Source: Cupriavidus consociatus (GTDB lineage: Bacteria > Pseudomonadota > Gammaproteobacteria > Burkholderiales > Burkholderiaceae). From it: 64,000 nucleotides of DNA. The stretch is from NCBI RefSeq assembly GCF_017814975.1, contig NZ_JAGIQA010000019.1, positions 1 to 64,000 of the forward strand, read 5' to 3'. Positions 33,301 to 41,431 of this stretch are shown in pieces (the first letter of the stretch is position 1; the number at the start of each line of letters is the position of its first letter). Both the position numbers and the translations under genes were made by a program. The notes under the pieces were generated by a model. It saw nothing but the letters and a program-made list of their open reading frames with translations. It searched no databases and was not told the origin of the DNA.

Positions 33301-33950
33301 GCCGCATGGAGCACCTGACGGCTTACCAGGACGCCGCTTACGCGCGCACCTACCGCGAAGCCATCGACCGCGTGCGCGCGGCCGAAAGCGCGCTGGCTGG
33401 CAGCGGCAAGCCGCTGCCGCTGACCGAGGCCGCGGCGCGCAACCTGGCCAAGCTGATGGCGTACAAGGACGAGTACGAGGTGGCGCGGCTCTATACCGAT
33501 CCCGTCTTCCTCGACAAGCTGCGCGCGCAGTTCGAAGGCGAACCGGGCAAGGACTACCAGCTCAACTTCTGGCTGGCTCCGCCGACAACGGCCAAGCGCG
33601 ACGGCAAGGGTCATCTGGTCAAGCGCAGGTTCGGTCCGTCGACGATGACGCTGTTCCGCATGCTGGCGAAGATGAAGGGCCTGCGCGGCGGCATGTTCGA
33701 TGTCTTTGGCAAGACCGGGGAACGCCGCACCGAGCGCGCGCTGATCGGCGAATACCGTGCCCTGCTCGATGAGCTGGTGGCGGGCCTGAGTGCCGCCAAC
33801 TACGACACCGCCGTGGCGCTGGCCAACCTGCCCGACGATATCCGGGGCTTCGGGCACGTGAAGGAGAACAACCTGAAGGCGGTACGCGGGCGCTGGCAAA
33901 AACTGCTGGAGCAGTTCAGGCATCCGGAAACGGCGCAGCGGGCCGCGTAA
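30357..33950 (+). CDS. Indolepyruvate:ferredoxin oxidoreductase, fused alpha-beta form
   Basis: A 1197-residue cytoplasmic enzyme that oxidatively decarboxylates arylpyruvates (indole-, phenyl- or hydroxyphenylpyruvate) to arylacetyl-CoA. The order is: N-terminal pyrimidine-binding region (GFISGYRGSPLGALDQ, about residue 60), a central TPP-binding part (CSGCPHNTST, LGDGTYFHSG), a ferredoxin-like cysteine cluster near 660-710 (CEGCGDCSVKSNC and CNKDFSCLNGFCP), and a C-terminal gamma domain (GVGGTGVVTIGGLLGMAAH). AGAGGAAGGAG precedes the ATG at 30357; upstream in-frame ATGs are in non-coding DNA. It could supply phenylacetyl-CoA to the paa pathway. Confidence 0.93.
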   Translation: MNAPLTTPVSDAIRRALANVSLDDKYTLERGRIYISGTQALVRLPMLQQERDRVAGLNTAGFISGYRGSPLGALDQSLWKAKKHLAAHNIVFQAGLNEDLAATSVWGSQQVNMYPDAKFDGVFGMWYGKGPGVDRTGDVFKHANSAGSSRHGGVLVLAGDDHSAKSSTLAHQSEHIFKACGLPVLYPSNVQEYLDYGLHGWAMSRYSGLWVAMKCVTDVVESSASVELDPHRVQIALPEDFIMPPGGLNIRWPDPPLEQEARLLDFKWYAGLAYVRANRLDRIEIDSPHARFGIMTGGKAYLDTRQALADLGLDDATCAQIGIRLYKVGCVWPLEAHGARAFAEGLQEILVVEEKRQIMEYALKEELYNWRDDVRPKVYGKFDEKDNAGGEWSIPQSNWLLPAHYELSPAIIAKAIATRLDKFELPMDVRARITARLAIIEAKEKALATPRVTAERKPWFCSGCPHNTSTNVPEGSRALAGIGCHYMTVWMDRNTSTFSQMGGEGVAWIGQAPFAGDKHVFANLGDGTYFHSGLLAIRASIAAGVNITYKILYNDAVAMTGGQPVDGQLSVQDIAWQVHSEGAKKIVIVTDQPEKYNAAIKLPQGIDIHHRDQLDSVQRELREVPGCTILIYDQTCATEKRRRRKRGTMEDPARRVFINDAVCEGCGDCSVKSNCLSVEPLETDFGTKRQINQSSCNKDFSCLNGFCPSFVSAEGAQVRKPEQHGVSMDSLPALPAAELPPIRRAYGILVTGVGGTGVVTIGGLLGMAAHLENKGVTVLDMAGLAQKGGAVLSHVQLAARPEDLHATRIAMGEADLVIGCDAIVSATDEVISKTQAGRTRAVVNTAQTPTAEFIKNPKWQFPGVSAEQDVRNAVGEKCDFINASGLAVALLGDAIYTNPLVLGYAWQKGWIPLTLQALERAIELNGVAVEKNKAAFDWGRHMAHDPEHVLSLTGKLQTTAEGAEVVKLPTSTGAMLEKLIARRMEHLTAYQDAAYARTYREAIDRVRAAESALAGSGKPLPLTEAAARNLAKLMAYKDEYEVARLYTDPVFLDKLRAQFEGEPGKDYQLNFWLAPPTTAKRDGKGHLVKRRFGPSTMTLFRMLAKMKGLRGGMFDVFGKTGERRTERALIGEYRALLDELVAGLSAANYDTAVALANLPDDIRGFGHVKENNLKAVRGRWQKLLEQFRHPETAQRAA

Positions 33951-33956
33951 GGCGCT

Positions 33957-33982
33957 GCCCTCTCCCGCTTGCGGGAGAGGGC
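33957..33982. repeat. Dispersed GC hairpin repeat, copy 2
   Basis: Perfect 12-bp arms (GCCCTCTCCCGC with GCGGGAGAGGGC), loop TT, between the convergent ends of the oxidoreductase gene and the HD-domain gene. It matches copy 1 in core, arm length and position. Confidence 0.75.
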
Positions 33983-34024
33983 CTGGGAGAGAGCGGACAC
34001 AATCGGTCCGCTCGCGCCGTTGCA

Positions 34025-34636
34025 CTACGGCTGCGCCAGCTCCTTTTCCCCCGGCTTCACATACATCGAATTTTTCGGCTGCGACAATACCCGGCGCACC
34101 ATCGGTTCGAAGAACGACAACGGCAGCGTGTCGTAGTCCGTCATGAACGCCGCCGCATCGTACTTGCGGCAGAACTCGGCCGTGCGCTCGAACAGCTCCG
34201 GCTGATTGCGATACTGCTCGCGCAGGTTGCGATCGAGCCCGAGGTGATGGAAGAAATAGTAGCCCTGGAACACGCCATGCTTTTCCACCATCCACAGGTT
34301 CTCGGCACTGACAAACGGCTTCAGGATCGCTGCCGCGATATCGGGATGGTTGAAGCTGCCGAGCGTATCGCCAATATCGTGCAGCAGCGCGCAGACCACG
34401 TATTCCTCATCCTGCCCGTCCCGGTGCGCCAGCGTCGCGGTCTGCAGCGAATGGGTGAGCCGGTCCACCGGGAAACCCCCGCAATCGCCATCGAGCAGCC
34501 GCAGGTGCGCCAGCACGCGGTCGGGCAGCGCCCGCGCATACGGCATGAACTCGGCGGAAATCGCCGCCCAGTCCTCGCGGGTACCCTGTTCCATATGGCT
34601 GAAGCTTGCGCGCGCGGGCGCGTGGGTGTCGCTCAT
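34025..34636 (-). CDS. HD-domain protein, PhnZ/MIOX-related type
   Basis: A 203-residue protein with HD-superfamily metal-binding motifs: the early His in LTHSLQTA and the central HDIGDT in VVCALLHDIGD, followed by HPDIAAAILKPFVS. It resembles predicted HD phosphohydrolases (COG4341 type), some of which, such as PhnZ, are mixed-valent diiron oxygenases of phosphonate breakdown. No phosphonate gene is adjacent, so the substrate is open. The ATG at 34636 (MSDTHAPARAS) is preceded by AAGGAGACC. Confidence 0.78.
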   Translation of the reverse strand: MSDTHAPARASFSHMEQGTREDWAAISAEFMPYARALPDRVLAHLRLLDGDCGGFPVDRLTHSLQTATLAHRDGQDEEYVVCALLHDIGDTLGSFNHPDIAAAILKPFVSAENLWMVEKHGVFQGYYFFHHLGLDRNLREQYRNQPELFERTAEFCRKYDAAAFMTDYDTLPLSFFEPMVRRVLSQPKNSMYVKPGEKELAQP

Positions 34637-34809
34637 GCTGGTCTCCTTTTGTGGGAGGGTGCGCGAGGGCCGCACATCCGCTCGTCATGTTGTGCTGGCA
34701 TTGTGGCACCCGCAGCGGCGCTACACTGTCAAAAAGCTAACAATGTGCCGGCATATTGCGGCGCACCACCGGTTCACAGCAGCCACAGACTGACGAACAA
34801 GGAGACGAC

Positions 34810-35160
34810 ATGACGTTCCACGGAAGCTGCCACTGCGGCAACATTGCCTTCGAGGTCGAGGCCGAAAGCATCCCGAGCGTGATCCGCTGCAATTGCTCGA
34901 TCTGCCGCCGGCGCGGCCACCTGCTGTGGTTCGTGCCGCGCGCGACGTTCAAGCTGGAAACCCCAGACAGCAATGCATCGACGTACCGCTTCAACACCAT
35001 GAAGATCGCGCATCGCTTCTGCCCGGTGTGCGGCTGCGGCCCTTACGCCGATGGCCAGGACAAGGACGGCAAGCCGATGGCGGCGGTGAACGTACGCTGC
35101 CTGGACAATGTCGACCTGGACAGCCTGAAGGTCATCGACTACGACGGCCTGCACCACTGA
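34810..35160 (+). CDS. GFA/CENP-V family zinc protein
   Basis: A 116-residue protein of the glutathione-dependent formaldehyde-activating (GFA) family. Zinc ligands are visible: GSCHCGNIAFEV, CNCSICRRRG and FCPVCGCGPY, giving two zinc sites. The family fold is reliable, but most members have no demonstrated formaldehyde activity. GGAGACG precedes the ATG at 34810. It is 8 bases upstream of the VOC gene, so the two likely share a transcript. Confidence 0.88.
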   Translation: MTFHGSCHCGNIAFEVEAESIPSVIRCNCSICRRRGHLLWFVPRATFKLETPDSNASTYRFNTMKIAHRFCPVCGCGPYADGQDKDGKPMAAVNVRCLDNVDLDSLKVIDYDGLHH

Positions 35161-35168
35161 CGCCCGCC

Positions 35169-35576
35169 ATGTTCCGCATCCTCGATCTCGACCACCTGGT
35201 GCTGCGCACAGCCGATGTCGAAGCGCTGCGACGGTTCTATGTCGACGTGCTGGGCTGCAGCGTCGAGCGCGAACAGCCCGACTTCGGCCTGACGCAGCTG
35301 CGCGCGGGCAGCGCGCTGATCGACCTGGTCTCGCTGGACGGCCCGCTGGGCCGCGCCGGTGGCGCGGGGCCCGGCGCCGAGGGGCGCAACCTCGACCATT
35401 TCTGCCAGCGCATCGAACCGTTCGACGAGCCCGCGCTGCGCGCCTGGCTGTCCCGGCACGGCGTACAGGCCAGCGAGGTGGCGCAGCGCTTCGGCGCCGA
35501 AGGCAAGGGCCCGTCGCTCTACGTCAGCGACCCGGACGGCAACGTGGTGGAACTGAAGGGTCCGCCGCTCGGGTGA
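35169..35576 (+). CDS. VOC family (glyoxalase/dioxygenase-like) protein
   Basis: A 135-residue vicinal-oxygen-chelate protein with two beta-alpha-beta modules: LDLDHLVLRTADVEALRRFYVDVLGCSVER and FCQRIEPFDEPALRAWLSRHG, ending in YVSDPDGNVVELKG. Metal ligands expected at His10 and the C-terminal Glu are present. The substrate is unknown. It follows the GFA gene closely. Confidence 0.87.
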   Translation: MFRILDLDHLVLRTADVEALRRFYVDVLGCSVEREQPDFGLTQLRAGSALIDLVSLDGPLGRAGGAGPGAEGRNLDHFCQRIEPFDEPALRAWLSRHGVQASEVAQRFGAEGKGPSLYVSDPDGNVVELKGPPLG

Positions 35577-35719
35577 CCACGCCGATTGCCGCGCCGGTGA
35601 CCGAACAGTAACGCGCTGCCGCAGCCGTGCGGTTGCACGGCGTGCGCGCCGGATCGCTACAATTTCCCACTGGTCCCGCGCGCCGCCAGCCATGGCGCCA
35701 CTCCTCGCCGGGACCCGCC

Positions 35720-37015
35720 ATGACATCGCTAGAAGCCAGCTCCGACACGGACGCCGCCAGTACCGATTCTTCCGCAGACGCCAGTCCGGCACGCGCCGGC
35801 CCCGCGCAGCCGGCCACGCCGCCACGCCGGCTGGTCTGGATCCTCGGCCTGACCGAGACCATCTCCTGGGGCACGCTGTTTTTCGCCTTCACCGTCTTCA
35901 TCGAGCCGATGATCCGCAGCACTGGCTGGTCCAGGCCATTCCTCGCGGGCGGCTATTCGCTGGGGCTGCTGGTGTGGGCGATGTGCTCGTTCGCTGTGGG
36001 CCGGCTGCTCGACCGAGCGCCGGCGCGCAAAGTGATGGGCGCCGGTTCGGTGCTGGCCGGTATCGGGCTGCTGCTATGGGCATGGTCGCCCTCCCCCGCC
36101 ATGTTCCTGCTGATGTGGGTGCCGATCGGGCTGGCCATGTCCACCACGCTGTACGAGCCCGCCTTCGTAGTGCTGCGCCAGGCCTATGGCGACCAGTACC
36201 AGAAGCCGATCATGATCGTCACGCTGATGGCCGGCTTTGCCAGCACGATCTTCGTGCCGCTGGCGCAATGGCTGGTGCTGCATGTCGGCTGGCGGCCCAC
36301 GCTGGTCGGCTTTGCCGCGCTGAACCTGCTGGTCTGCGCGCCGCTGCACGCACGCATGCGCTACGCCATGCATCCCACCTACAGCGGCACGCCGACCGCC
36401 GGCGCCGACGCGGGCAGCGCCGGCATCGCGCGCACCACGCTGCGCCAGCCGGTGTTCTGGGCCGTGGTGCTGGCCTTCACCGCGACCGCGGTGGTGGCTT
36501 CGCTGCTGGGCGCGCACCTGATCCCGATGCTGACCGAAAAAGGCCTGCCGGTGTCGCAGCAGCTGGCGGTGGCCGCGCTGATCGGCCCGGCGCAGGTGGC
36601 GGGCCGCATGCTGATGATGCGCGCGGCAGTGCGCCACCCGGTGCGGCTGTCGCTGCCGGTCTACCTGCTGATGAGCGCGGGACTGCTCTGCTTCGCGCTG
36701 GGCCACGGCGCCTGGCTGATGGTGGCCGCGGTGCTGTATGGCTGCGCCAACGGCGTCAACACGATGCTGCGCGCGATGGCCATGCCCGAACTGATCTCGC
36801 GCCACCACTACGCCACGCTGAACGGCCTGATGATGACGCCGGTGCTGCTGATGCAGGCCGCCGCGCCGTGGCTGGGCGCGCTGCTGTGGCGGGCCGCGGG
36901 CGGCTACTGGCTGATGCTGTGGGTCATGCTGGCGCTGGCCCTGGCCGCGCTGCTGGCTTTCGGCTACGCGCTGCACCGGCGCGGGCTGCTGCGCCTCGCG
37001 GGTACCGCGCCGTAG
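35720..37015 (+). CDS. MFS transporter
   Basis: A 431-residue major facilitator with about 12 membrane helices. After a 30-residue Ala/Ser/Pro-rich cytoplasmic N-terminus the first helix is LVWILGLTETISWGTLFFAFTVFI. The inter-helix motif GRLLDRAPARKVMGAG is the MFS signature between helices 2 and 3. Substrate not assignable. The next gene is a second MFS protein of a different subtype, 81 bases on, same strand. Confidence 0.87.
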   Translation: MTSLEASSDTDAASTDSSADASPARAGPAQPATPPRRLVWILGLTETISWGTLFFAFTVFIEPMIRSTGWSRPFLAGGYSLGLLVWAMCSFAVGRLLDRAPARKVMGAGSVLAGIGLLLWAWSPSPAMFLLMWVPIGLAMSTTLYEPAFVVLRQAYGDQYQKPIMIVTLMAGFASTIFVPLAQWLVLHVGWRPTLVGFAALNLLVCAPLHARMRYAMHPTYSGTPTAGADAGSAGIARTTLRQPVFWAVVLAFTATAVVASLLGAHLIPMLTEKGLPVSQQLAVAALIGPAQVAGRMLMMRAAVRHPVRLSLPVYLLMSAGLLCFALGHGAWLMVAAVLYGCANGVNTMLRAMAMPELISRHHYATLNGLMMTPVLLMQAAAPWLGALLWRAAGGYWLMLWVMLALALAALLAFGYALHRRGLLRLAGTAP

Positions 37016-37096
37016 CGCTGCCCTTGTCGCCCGGATGCACGACAATAAGGGCTTTTGCGGCCGGGCCAACGGCGCCGGCCGTGCTGCTGCATCACG

Positions 37097-38314
37097 ATGT
37101 CCGATTCCAACCCGCCACCCGGCACCGCCCCGCTCGCCATCGCTTCGTCCTCGCCGGGCGCGCTCGCGCGCGCCACGCGCGGCACCATGGCACTGTTCTT
37201 CGTCAACGGCGCCACCTTTGCCACCTGGGGCGTGCATATCCCGACCATCAAGGCACGTTTCGAACTGTCCGACGCGATGCTGTCGCTGGCGATGCTCGCC
37301 GTCGCCGGAGGCGCCCTCCTGGCGATGGGGCCGGTCGGGCGCTGGGTCGCGCGCGTCGGCAGCGCACGCGCGGCCACGGCCAGCGGGCTGGTTTTCGCGC
37401 TGGCCACGGTGGCCATCCTCGCCATGCCATCGTTCTGGTGGCTGCTGCCCGCGCTGGTGGCGTTCGGCATGGCCAATGCCGGCTTCGACGTGGCCATGAA
37501 CGCGCAGGCCGCCACGGTGGAGGCGAGCCGCCCGCGTCCGGTGATGTCGGCGCTGCATGGCATGTTCAGCCTGGGCGGCATGGCCGGCGCGGCCTTCGGC
37601 GGACTGATGCTGGCGCTGGGGGTGGCGCCGCTCGCGCACGCGGCGATGATGGCGGGGGTGACCGCGCTGGCCGCGCTCGCGGCCATGCCCGGCCTGCTGC
37701 CTGACCACCCGGTGATGCCTGGCGCCGCGCACCATCGCGACCATGCGGTGCGCGCGCTGTGGCTGCTCGGCCTGCTGGCCTTCCTGGGTCTGATCGGCGA
37801 AGGCGCGATGTATGACTGGACCAGCGTCTACATGCGCGATGTGACCGGGGCGCCGACCGGCTGGATCAGCCTGGGCTACGCGGCCTTCTCCGGCGGCATG
37901 GCTTGCGGGCGCTTCGGCGGCGATCGCCTGCGCGCGCGCCTGGGCGATGGCGCAACCCTGGCCGGCAGCGCCTGGCTGGGCTTTGCTGGCATCGTGCTGG
38001 CGCTGGTGGCGCCGCTGCCGCTCGCGGCGTTGGCGGGCTTCACGCTGATGGGACTGGGCGCGGCCAACATGGTGCCGATCTTCTTCGTGGCCGCCTCACG
38101 GCTGCCCGGGGTGGCGCCGGCCGAGGCGATCTCGCGCGTGGCGCGCTTCGCGTACCTGGGGCTGCTGCTGGGGCCGGTGCTGATCGGTGGCGTAGCACAC
38201 CTGGCCGACCTGCGCTTGGGACTGGCCGTGGTGGCGCTCACCATGGGCTGGATCGCGCTGGCCGGCGCACGCTCGGCGCGGCGCTACCTGCCGCCGCGCA
38301 AGGAGAGCCGCTGA
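37097..38314 (+). CDS. MFS transporter, YbjJ-like
   Basis: A 405-residue major facilitator with about 12 helices. FVNGATFATWGVHIPTIKARFELSDAMLSLAMLAVAGGALLAM and FGMANAGFDVAMNAQAATVEASRPRPVMSALHGMFSLGG are characteristic of the YbjJ-type group, which may export sugars or metabolites. The ATG at 37097 was taken as the first start with the expected N-terminus. The stop codon lies inside the first unit of an 11-base tandem repeat. Confidence 0.85.
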   Translation: MSDSNPPPGTAPLAIASSSPGALARATRGTMALFFVNGATFATWGVHIPTIKARFELSDAMLSLAMLAVAGGALLAMGPVGRWVARVGSARAATASGLVFALATVAILAMPSFWWLLPALVAFGMANAGFDVAMNAQAATVEASRPRPVMSALHGMFSLGGMAGAAFGGLMLALGVAPLAHAAMMAGVTALAALAAMPGLLPDHPVMPGAAHHRDHAVRALWLLGLLAFLGLIGEGAMYDWTSVYMRDVTGAPTGWISLGYAAFSGGMACGRFGGDRLRARLGDGATLAGSAWLGFAGIVLALVAPLPLAALAGFTLMGLGAANMVPIFFVAASRLPGVAPAEAISRVARFAYLGLLLGPVLIGGVAHLADLRLGLAVVALTMGWIALAGARSARRYLPPRKESR

Positions 38315-38360
38315 GGTGCGGCTGAGGTGCGGCTGAGGTGCGGCTGAGGTGCGGCTGAAG
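38311..38360. repeat. 11-bp tandem repeat over the MFS stop codon
   Basis: Four perfect copies of CTGAGGTGCGG (38311-38354) plus a partial fifth. The first copy contains the TGA stop of the MFS gene. As the unit is 11 bases, changes in copy number after the stop would not alter the protein. It lies between convergent genes and may be slippage-prone. Confidence 0.85.
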
Positions 38361-38365
38361 CCAGC

Positions 38366-39265
38366 TCAGGCGGCCGCGCGCAGCGGCGTGCCGGCGCCTG
38401 TCCCCTCGAACACGAAGCTGTCCATCGCCAGTACGCCGTAGGTGACCTCATCTGCCACCCGGACAACGCTGGCCGGCGGCGTACCCACACCCGCGCTCCG
38501 TGGCCCCAGCGCTGCGCCCAGCGCCACGTAGAACGGCAGCAGGTGCTCGTCGGTCGGGTGCGCGCGGCGGGCGTAAGGGGCCTGGGCTCGGTAGTCGGCA
38601 ATGCGACCAATATCGCCGGTGGCCAGTGCCTCGTCCAGCGCGTCGCGCATCCAGCCGCGGAAGGCCTCGACGTACGGCTCGGCCCGTGGCCCATGCTGGT
38701 CGCGGCGGCTGCCGCTGCCGAACACTTCCTGCAGGTTGTGCGTGAAGCTGCCCGAAGCCAGCACCAGCACACCTTCCTCGCGCAGCGGCGCCAGGGCGCG
38801 GCCGATCTCGACCTGGATGGCGGGCGACAGGTAAGGATTCAGCGCCAGTTGCACCACCGGCACGTCGGCTTCCGGAAAGAAATGGCGCATCGGCATCCAG
38901 GCGCCGTGGTCGAGCGGCCGTTCGTCGTCCTCGCCGACAAACCCGGCGCCGGGAATGGCGGCGGCCTCGACCAGCGCCTTGACGCGCGCGGCCAACGCCG
39001 GCGAGCCCGGGGCGTCGTAGCGCAGCGCGTACAGCTCGCGCGGGAAGCCGCCGAAATCGTGCCAGGCTTCCTGGCGTTCGCGGCTGCTCACCGCCAGCGT
39101 GCTGTAGATCCAGTGCGCCGATACCACCAGCACCGCGCGTGGCGGCTGCGTGCGCAGGCGCTCGCCAAGTGCGTCGAAGGCCACGCCGGTGGGACCGGGG
39201 TCGATAGCGAGCATGGGCGAACCGTGCGAGATAAACAGTGCGGGAAGCATGGCGTCGTGTCTCAT
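38366..39265 (-). CDS. DODA-type extradiol ring-cleavage dioxygenase family protein
   Basis: A 299-residue class III (LigB-type) dioxygenase-like protein. It begins MRHDAMLPALFISHGSPMLAID, with the metal-binding His of ISHGSP; further motifs are VVSAHWIYS and DHGAWMPMRHFFPEADVPVVQLALN. Family members include DOPA 4,5-dioxygenases and YgiD; the natural substrate is unknown. Alternative starts are 39277 (MSRSM) and 39250; none has a strong ribosome site. It is divergent from the small ORF at 39489. Confidence 0.82.
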   Translation of the reverse strand: MRHDAMLPALFISHGSPMLAIDPGPTGVAFDALGERLRTQPPRAVLVVSAHWIYSTLAVSSRERQEAWHDFGGFPRELYALRYDAPGSPALAARVKALVEAAAIPGAGFVGEDDERPLDHGAWMPMRHFFPEADVPVVQLALNPYLSPAIQVEIGRALAPLREEGVLVLASGSFTHNLQEVFGSGSRRDQHGPRAEPYVEAFRGWMRDALDEALATGDIGRIADYRAQAPYARRAHPTDEHLLPFYVALGAALGPRSAGVGTPPASVVRVADEVTYGVLAMDSFVFEGTGAGTPLRAAA

Positions 39266-39488
39266 TGATCTGCTCATTGGATTGGTGTGCTTGCCATTGA
39301 GTTTGGCAAAGATCAGTCCCCGGAACGCCCCGCTTTTGCGCATCTTTCGTGCAAAAAAACTGAACCGGCATGCGCCGCGTGGGCTGGGCCACACATCGTC
39401 GCAGCCATGCCGGGACCTTGGCGGGCACCGCGCCCTATGATGCAGCCGAGGGGCAAGTGCCTTACCCGGCAAGCCCCTGGGCCAATGC

Positions 39489-39890
39489 ATGACACCGCCA
39501 GCACGCCCCGTGTGCCGGATAGCCGGAGAGTTCGTGGTACCAAACCCGCTGCGCCGCCCCGGGCGGCGCTTCCCCCTTCCCGCCCACTGGTGGCAGCCGG
39601 GTGTCTATGGCAGCGCGCCGGCGGTCGCGCTGTGGATCGCGGCCAGGCTGCCGGCGCAGTGGCTGTGGTTGCTCGCCGGCCAGCCGGATGCCGGCGAATG
39701 GCTGAACCAGGCGGGCGATACGGTGTTTGTTGCCGGCTGGGCCGGCAGCGCGCTGATGCTGTGGCTGGGCCGTCACAGGCCTGCGCCGGCTGCCGGATCC
39801 GCAGGGGCTGAAAAATGCGGCACGGTCGATATCAGCGATGTTGGCGATGCGGGCGCGCAGCGGACACCAAGCCGCCATCCGGCAGCCTGA
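39489..39890 (+). CDS. Hypothetical protein, possibly membrane-associated
   Basis: A 133-residue open frame, moderately hydrophobic in the middle (VYGSAPAVALWIAARLPAQWLWLLAG and VFVAGWAGSALMLWLG), consistent with two short membrane segments. No family is recognised. A GTG at 39534 with GGAG nearby is an alternative start. The Pro/Arg-rich ends and lack of conserved motifs keep confidence low. Confidence 0.35.
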   Translation: MTPPARPVCRIAGEFVVPNPLRRPGRRFPLPAHWWQPGVYGSAPAVALWIAARLPAQWLWLLAGQPDAGEWLNQAGDTVFVAGWAGSALMLWLGRHRPAPAAGSAGAEKCGTVDISDVGDAGAQRTPSRHPAA

Positions 39891-40047
39891 TACTGGAGCC
39901 TTGCCGCCGCTTCCGCGCGATTCAAAGCCTCGGCAAACCGATCTGAAAACTTTTGCGCTCCGTTCGCACGCTTGCCCACATGGCTAGAATGCGTCGGATG
40001 GCTGCCGCCTCACGGCGCCGCGTGAGCCGTGTGCAAGGGGAACACCC

Positions 40048-41052
40048 ATGTCCGTACGCCTGCCGACTGACCGACTTCGCGCCAGCCGGCGCCGCGCTGG
40101 CCGCTGGCGCGCCGCAGCGGCTGCGCTCGGCTTGCTGGCCGCGGGGACAGCGCACGGCCAGGCCGCCGGCAACGGGCTGCAACTGGTGGGTGCCAACGTG
40201 CAGCGGCACGCCAACGCGGTGCTGTCGCTGATGGCATATTCCGTGGTGCCCGACCTGACTTCCAGCTCGCTGTCGATCAACAATGCCACCACCGACGATC
40301 CCGGCGTCGTCATGTCGCAACTCGGCGGCGGCTTCACCATCAGCAAGTCGTTCCCGCTCTATCTGGAAGGCGCGATCGCCTACAGCCGCTACGATCCCAC
40401 CTTTGTTGCCAGCAACGGCACCGAATCGCGCTCCATCCCGACCCGGTGGAACACCTTCTCCGGCACCATCGGCATCGGCTGGGATTTCCCCATCACCGCC
40501 AACAAGGAACTGGTGATCCGGCCGATCTTCAATTTTTCGCTGGGCAACGTCTCGAGCGACCTGTCGATCGGCAAGTTCGCGGTGGAGCAGACCACCGACC
40601 GGCAGATCGAATTCCTCGATGGCGGCAGCCTGAACGCGTACGGCCTGGGCGGCTCGCTGATGCTGGACTGGGAGCACTACCGCGAGAACTACGAAGTCGA
40701 CGTCGAACTGCGCTACACCAGCATCCATTTGCAGAGCTTCGGCGGCTCCTCCAGCGCGGTGACCGGTTCGGCGACGGCGCAGACCGCCAACCTGTGGGCA
40801 CGCTGGCGGGCACCCACGGGCCTGCGCGCGCTCGACCGGCCGGTGCGCTATGTGCTGGAGCTGTCGCATTCGCACTATTTCGGCAGCCAGGCCGGCATTC
40901 TCGGCTTCAACTACCTGACCACGCTCGGCACCGGGCTGGAGCTGGATACCAGTGCGCACGAGGTGTTCGTCACGCGGATACGGGCAGTGGTGCGCTATGT
41001 GTTCGGCAACAATGTGTCGGGGGTATCGCTGGGACTCGCGGCGAGCTTCTGA
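40048..41052 (+). CDS. Outer-membrane beta-barrel protein
   Basis: A 334-residue exported protein. A basic N-terminus and the signal LGLLAAGTAHGQA are followed by alternating hydrophobic/polar strands (IYSRYDPTF-, GIGWDF-, VIRPIFNFSLG-, LNAYGLGGSLMLDWEHY-, VELRYTSIHL-like) and a terminal aromatic strand ending in SF, which fits a BAM-inserted barrel of perhaps 10-12 strands. AAGGGGAAC precedes the ATG at 40048. No neighbour suggests a cargo or partner. Confidence 0.7.
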   Translation: MSVRLPTDRLRASRRRAGRWRAAAAALGLLAAGTAHGQAAGNGLQLVGANVQRHANAVLSLMAYSVVPDLTSSSLSINNATTDDPGVVMSQLGGGFTISKSFPLYLEGAIAYSRYDPTFVASNGTESRSIPTRWNTFSGTIGIGWDFPITANKELVIRPIFNFSLGNVSSDLSIGKFAVEQTTDRQIEFLDGGSLNAYGLGGSLMLDWEHYRENYEVDVELRYTSIHLQSFGGSSSAVTGSATAQTANLWARWRAPTGLRALDRPVRYVLELSHSHYFGSQAGILGFNYLTTLGTGLELDTSAHEVFVTRIRAVVRYVFGNNVSGVSLGLAASF

Positions 41053-41074
41053 CGCCCGCTGCGGTGCGGGCCGC

Positions 41075-41431
41075 TCAGTTCTCCTCGTCCCCTTCCCTGT
41101 AGATATGGATCACATGCCGCGCCTCGAAGCACAGCGGCATGCCGGGCGCCATCTCATCGGTGCAATACGGCTGGTTGTCCAGTTCGCCGGTATAGAGGCC
41201 GCCCTCGCGCCCGTTCACGATCACCCACATCCGCTCGACGTGGACCTCCTCGCTGCCGTCTTCGTCGGCAACCAGGATGCGGAAGATCAGCTTGACCTGC
41301 TGGCCGGGGACCAGCGCGTCGCGTTCTTCGCGGGGGGGAATCCAGAAAGTGTCGGGATGGGCGGCGGCGATGGGCTCGCCGTCATCCAGCTCCCAGCCGT
41401 CTTCATCCAGGGTCGTCAATCGCATGTCCAT
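41075..41431 (-). CDS. DUF2314-like small acidic protein
   Basis: A 118-residue acidic protein. The central part DTFWIPPREERDALVPGQQVKLIFRI and the C-terminal ERMWVIVNGREGGLYTGELDNQPYCTDEMAPGMPLCFEARHV resemble the pattern of DUF2314 proteins (a strand with E-x-M-W-V, then G-x-L-D-N-x-P). Function unknown. The ATG at 41431 is preceded by GGAAGG; a second ATG follows at 41425. The frame continues upstream but without a ribosome site. Confidence 0.6.
   Translation of the reverse strand: MDMRLTTLDEDGWELDDGEPIAAAHPDTFWIPPREERDALVPGQQVKLIFRILVADEDGSEEVHVERMWVIVNGREGGLYTGELDNQPYCTDEMAPGMPLCFEARHVIHIYREGDEEN

Noticed and set aside
31614..34295. An 893-codon open frame on the minus strand
   Set aside because: Antisense shadow of the oxidoreductase gene caused by high GC at third positions.
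35692..37704. A 670-codon open frame on the plus strand across both MFS genes
   Set aside because: Out-of-frame shadow; both transporters in the other frame show clear membrane helices and MFS motifs.
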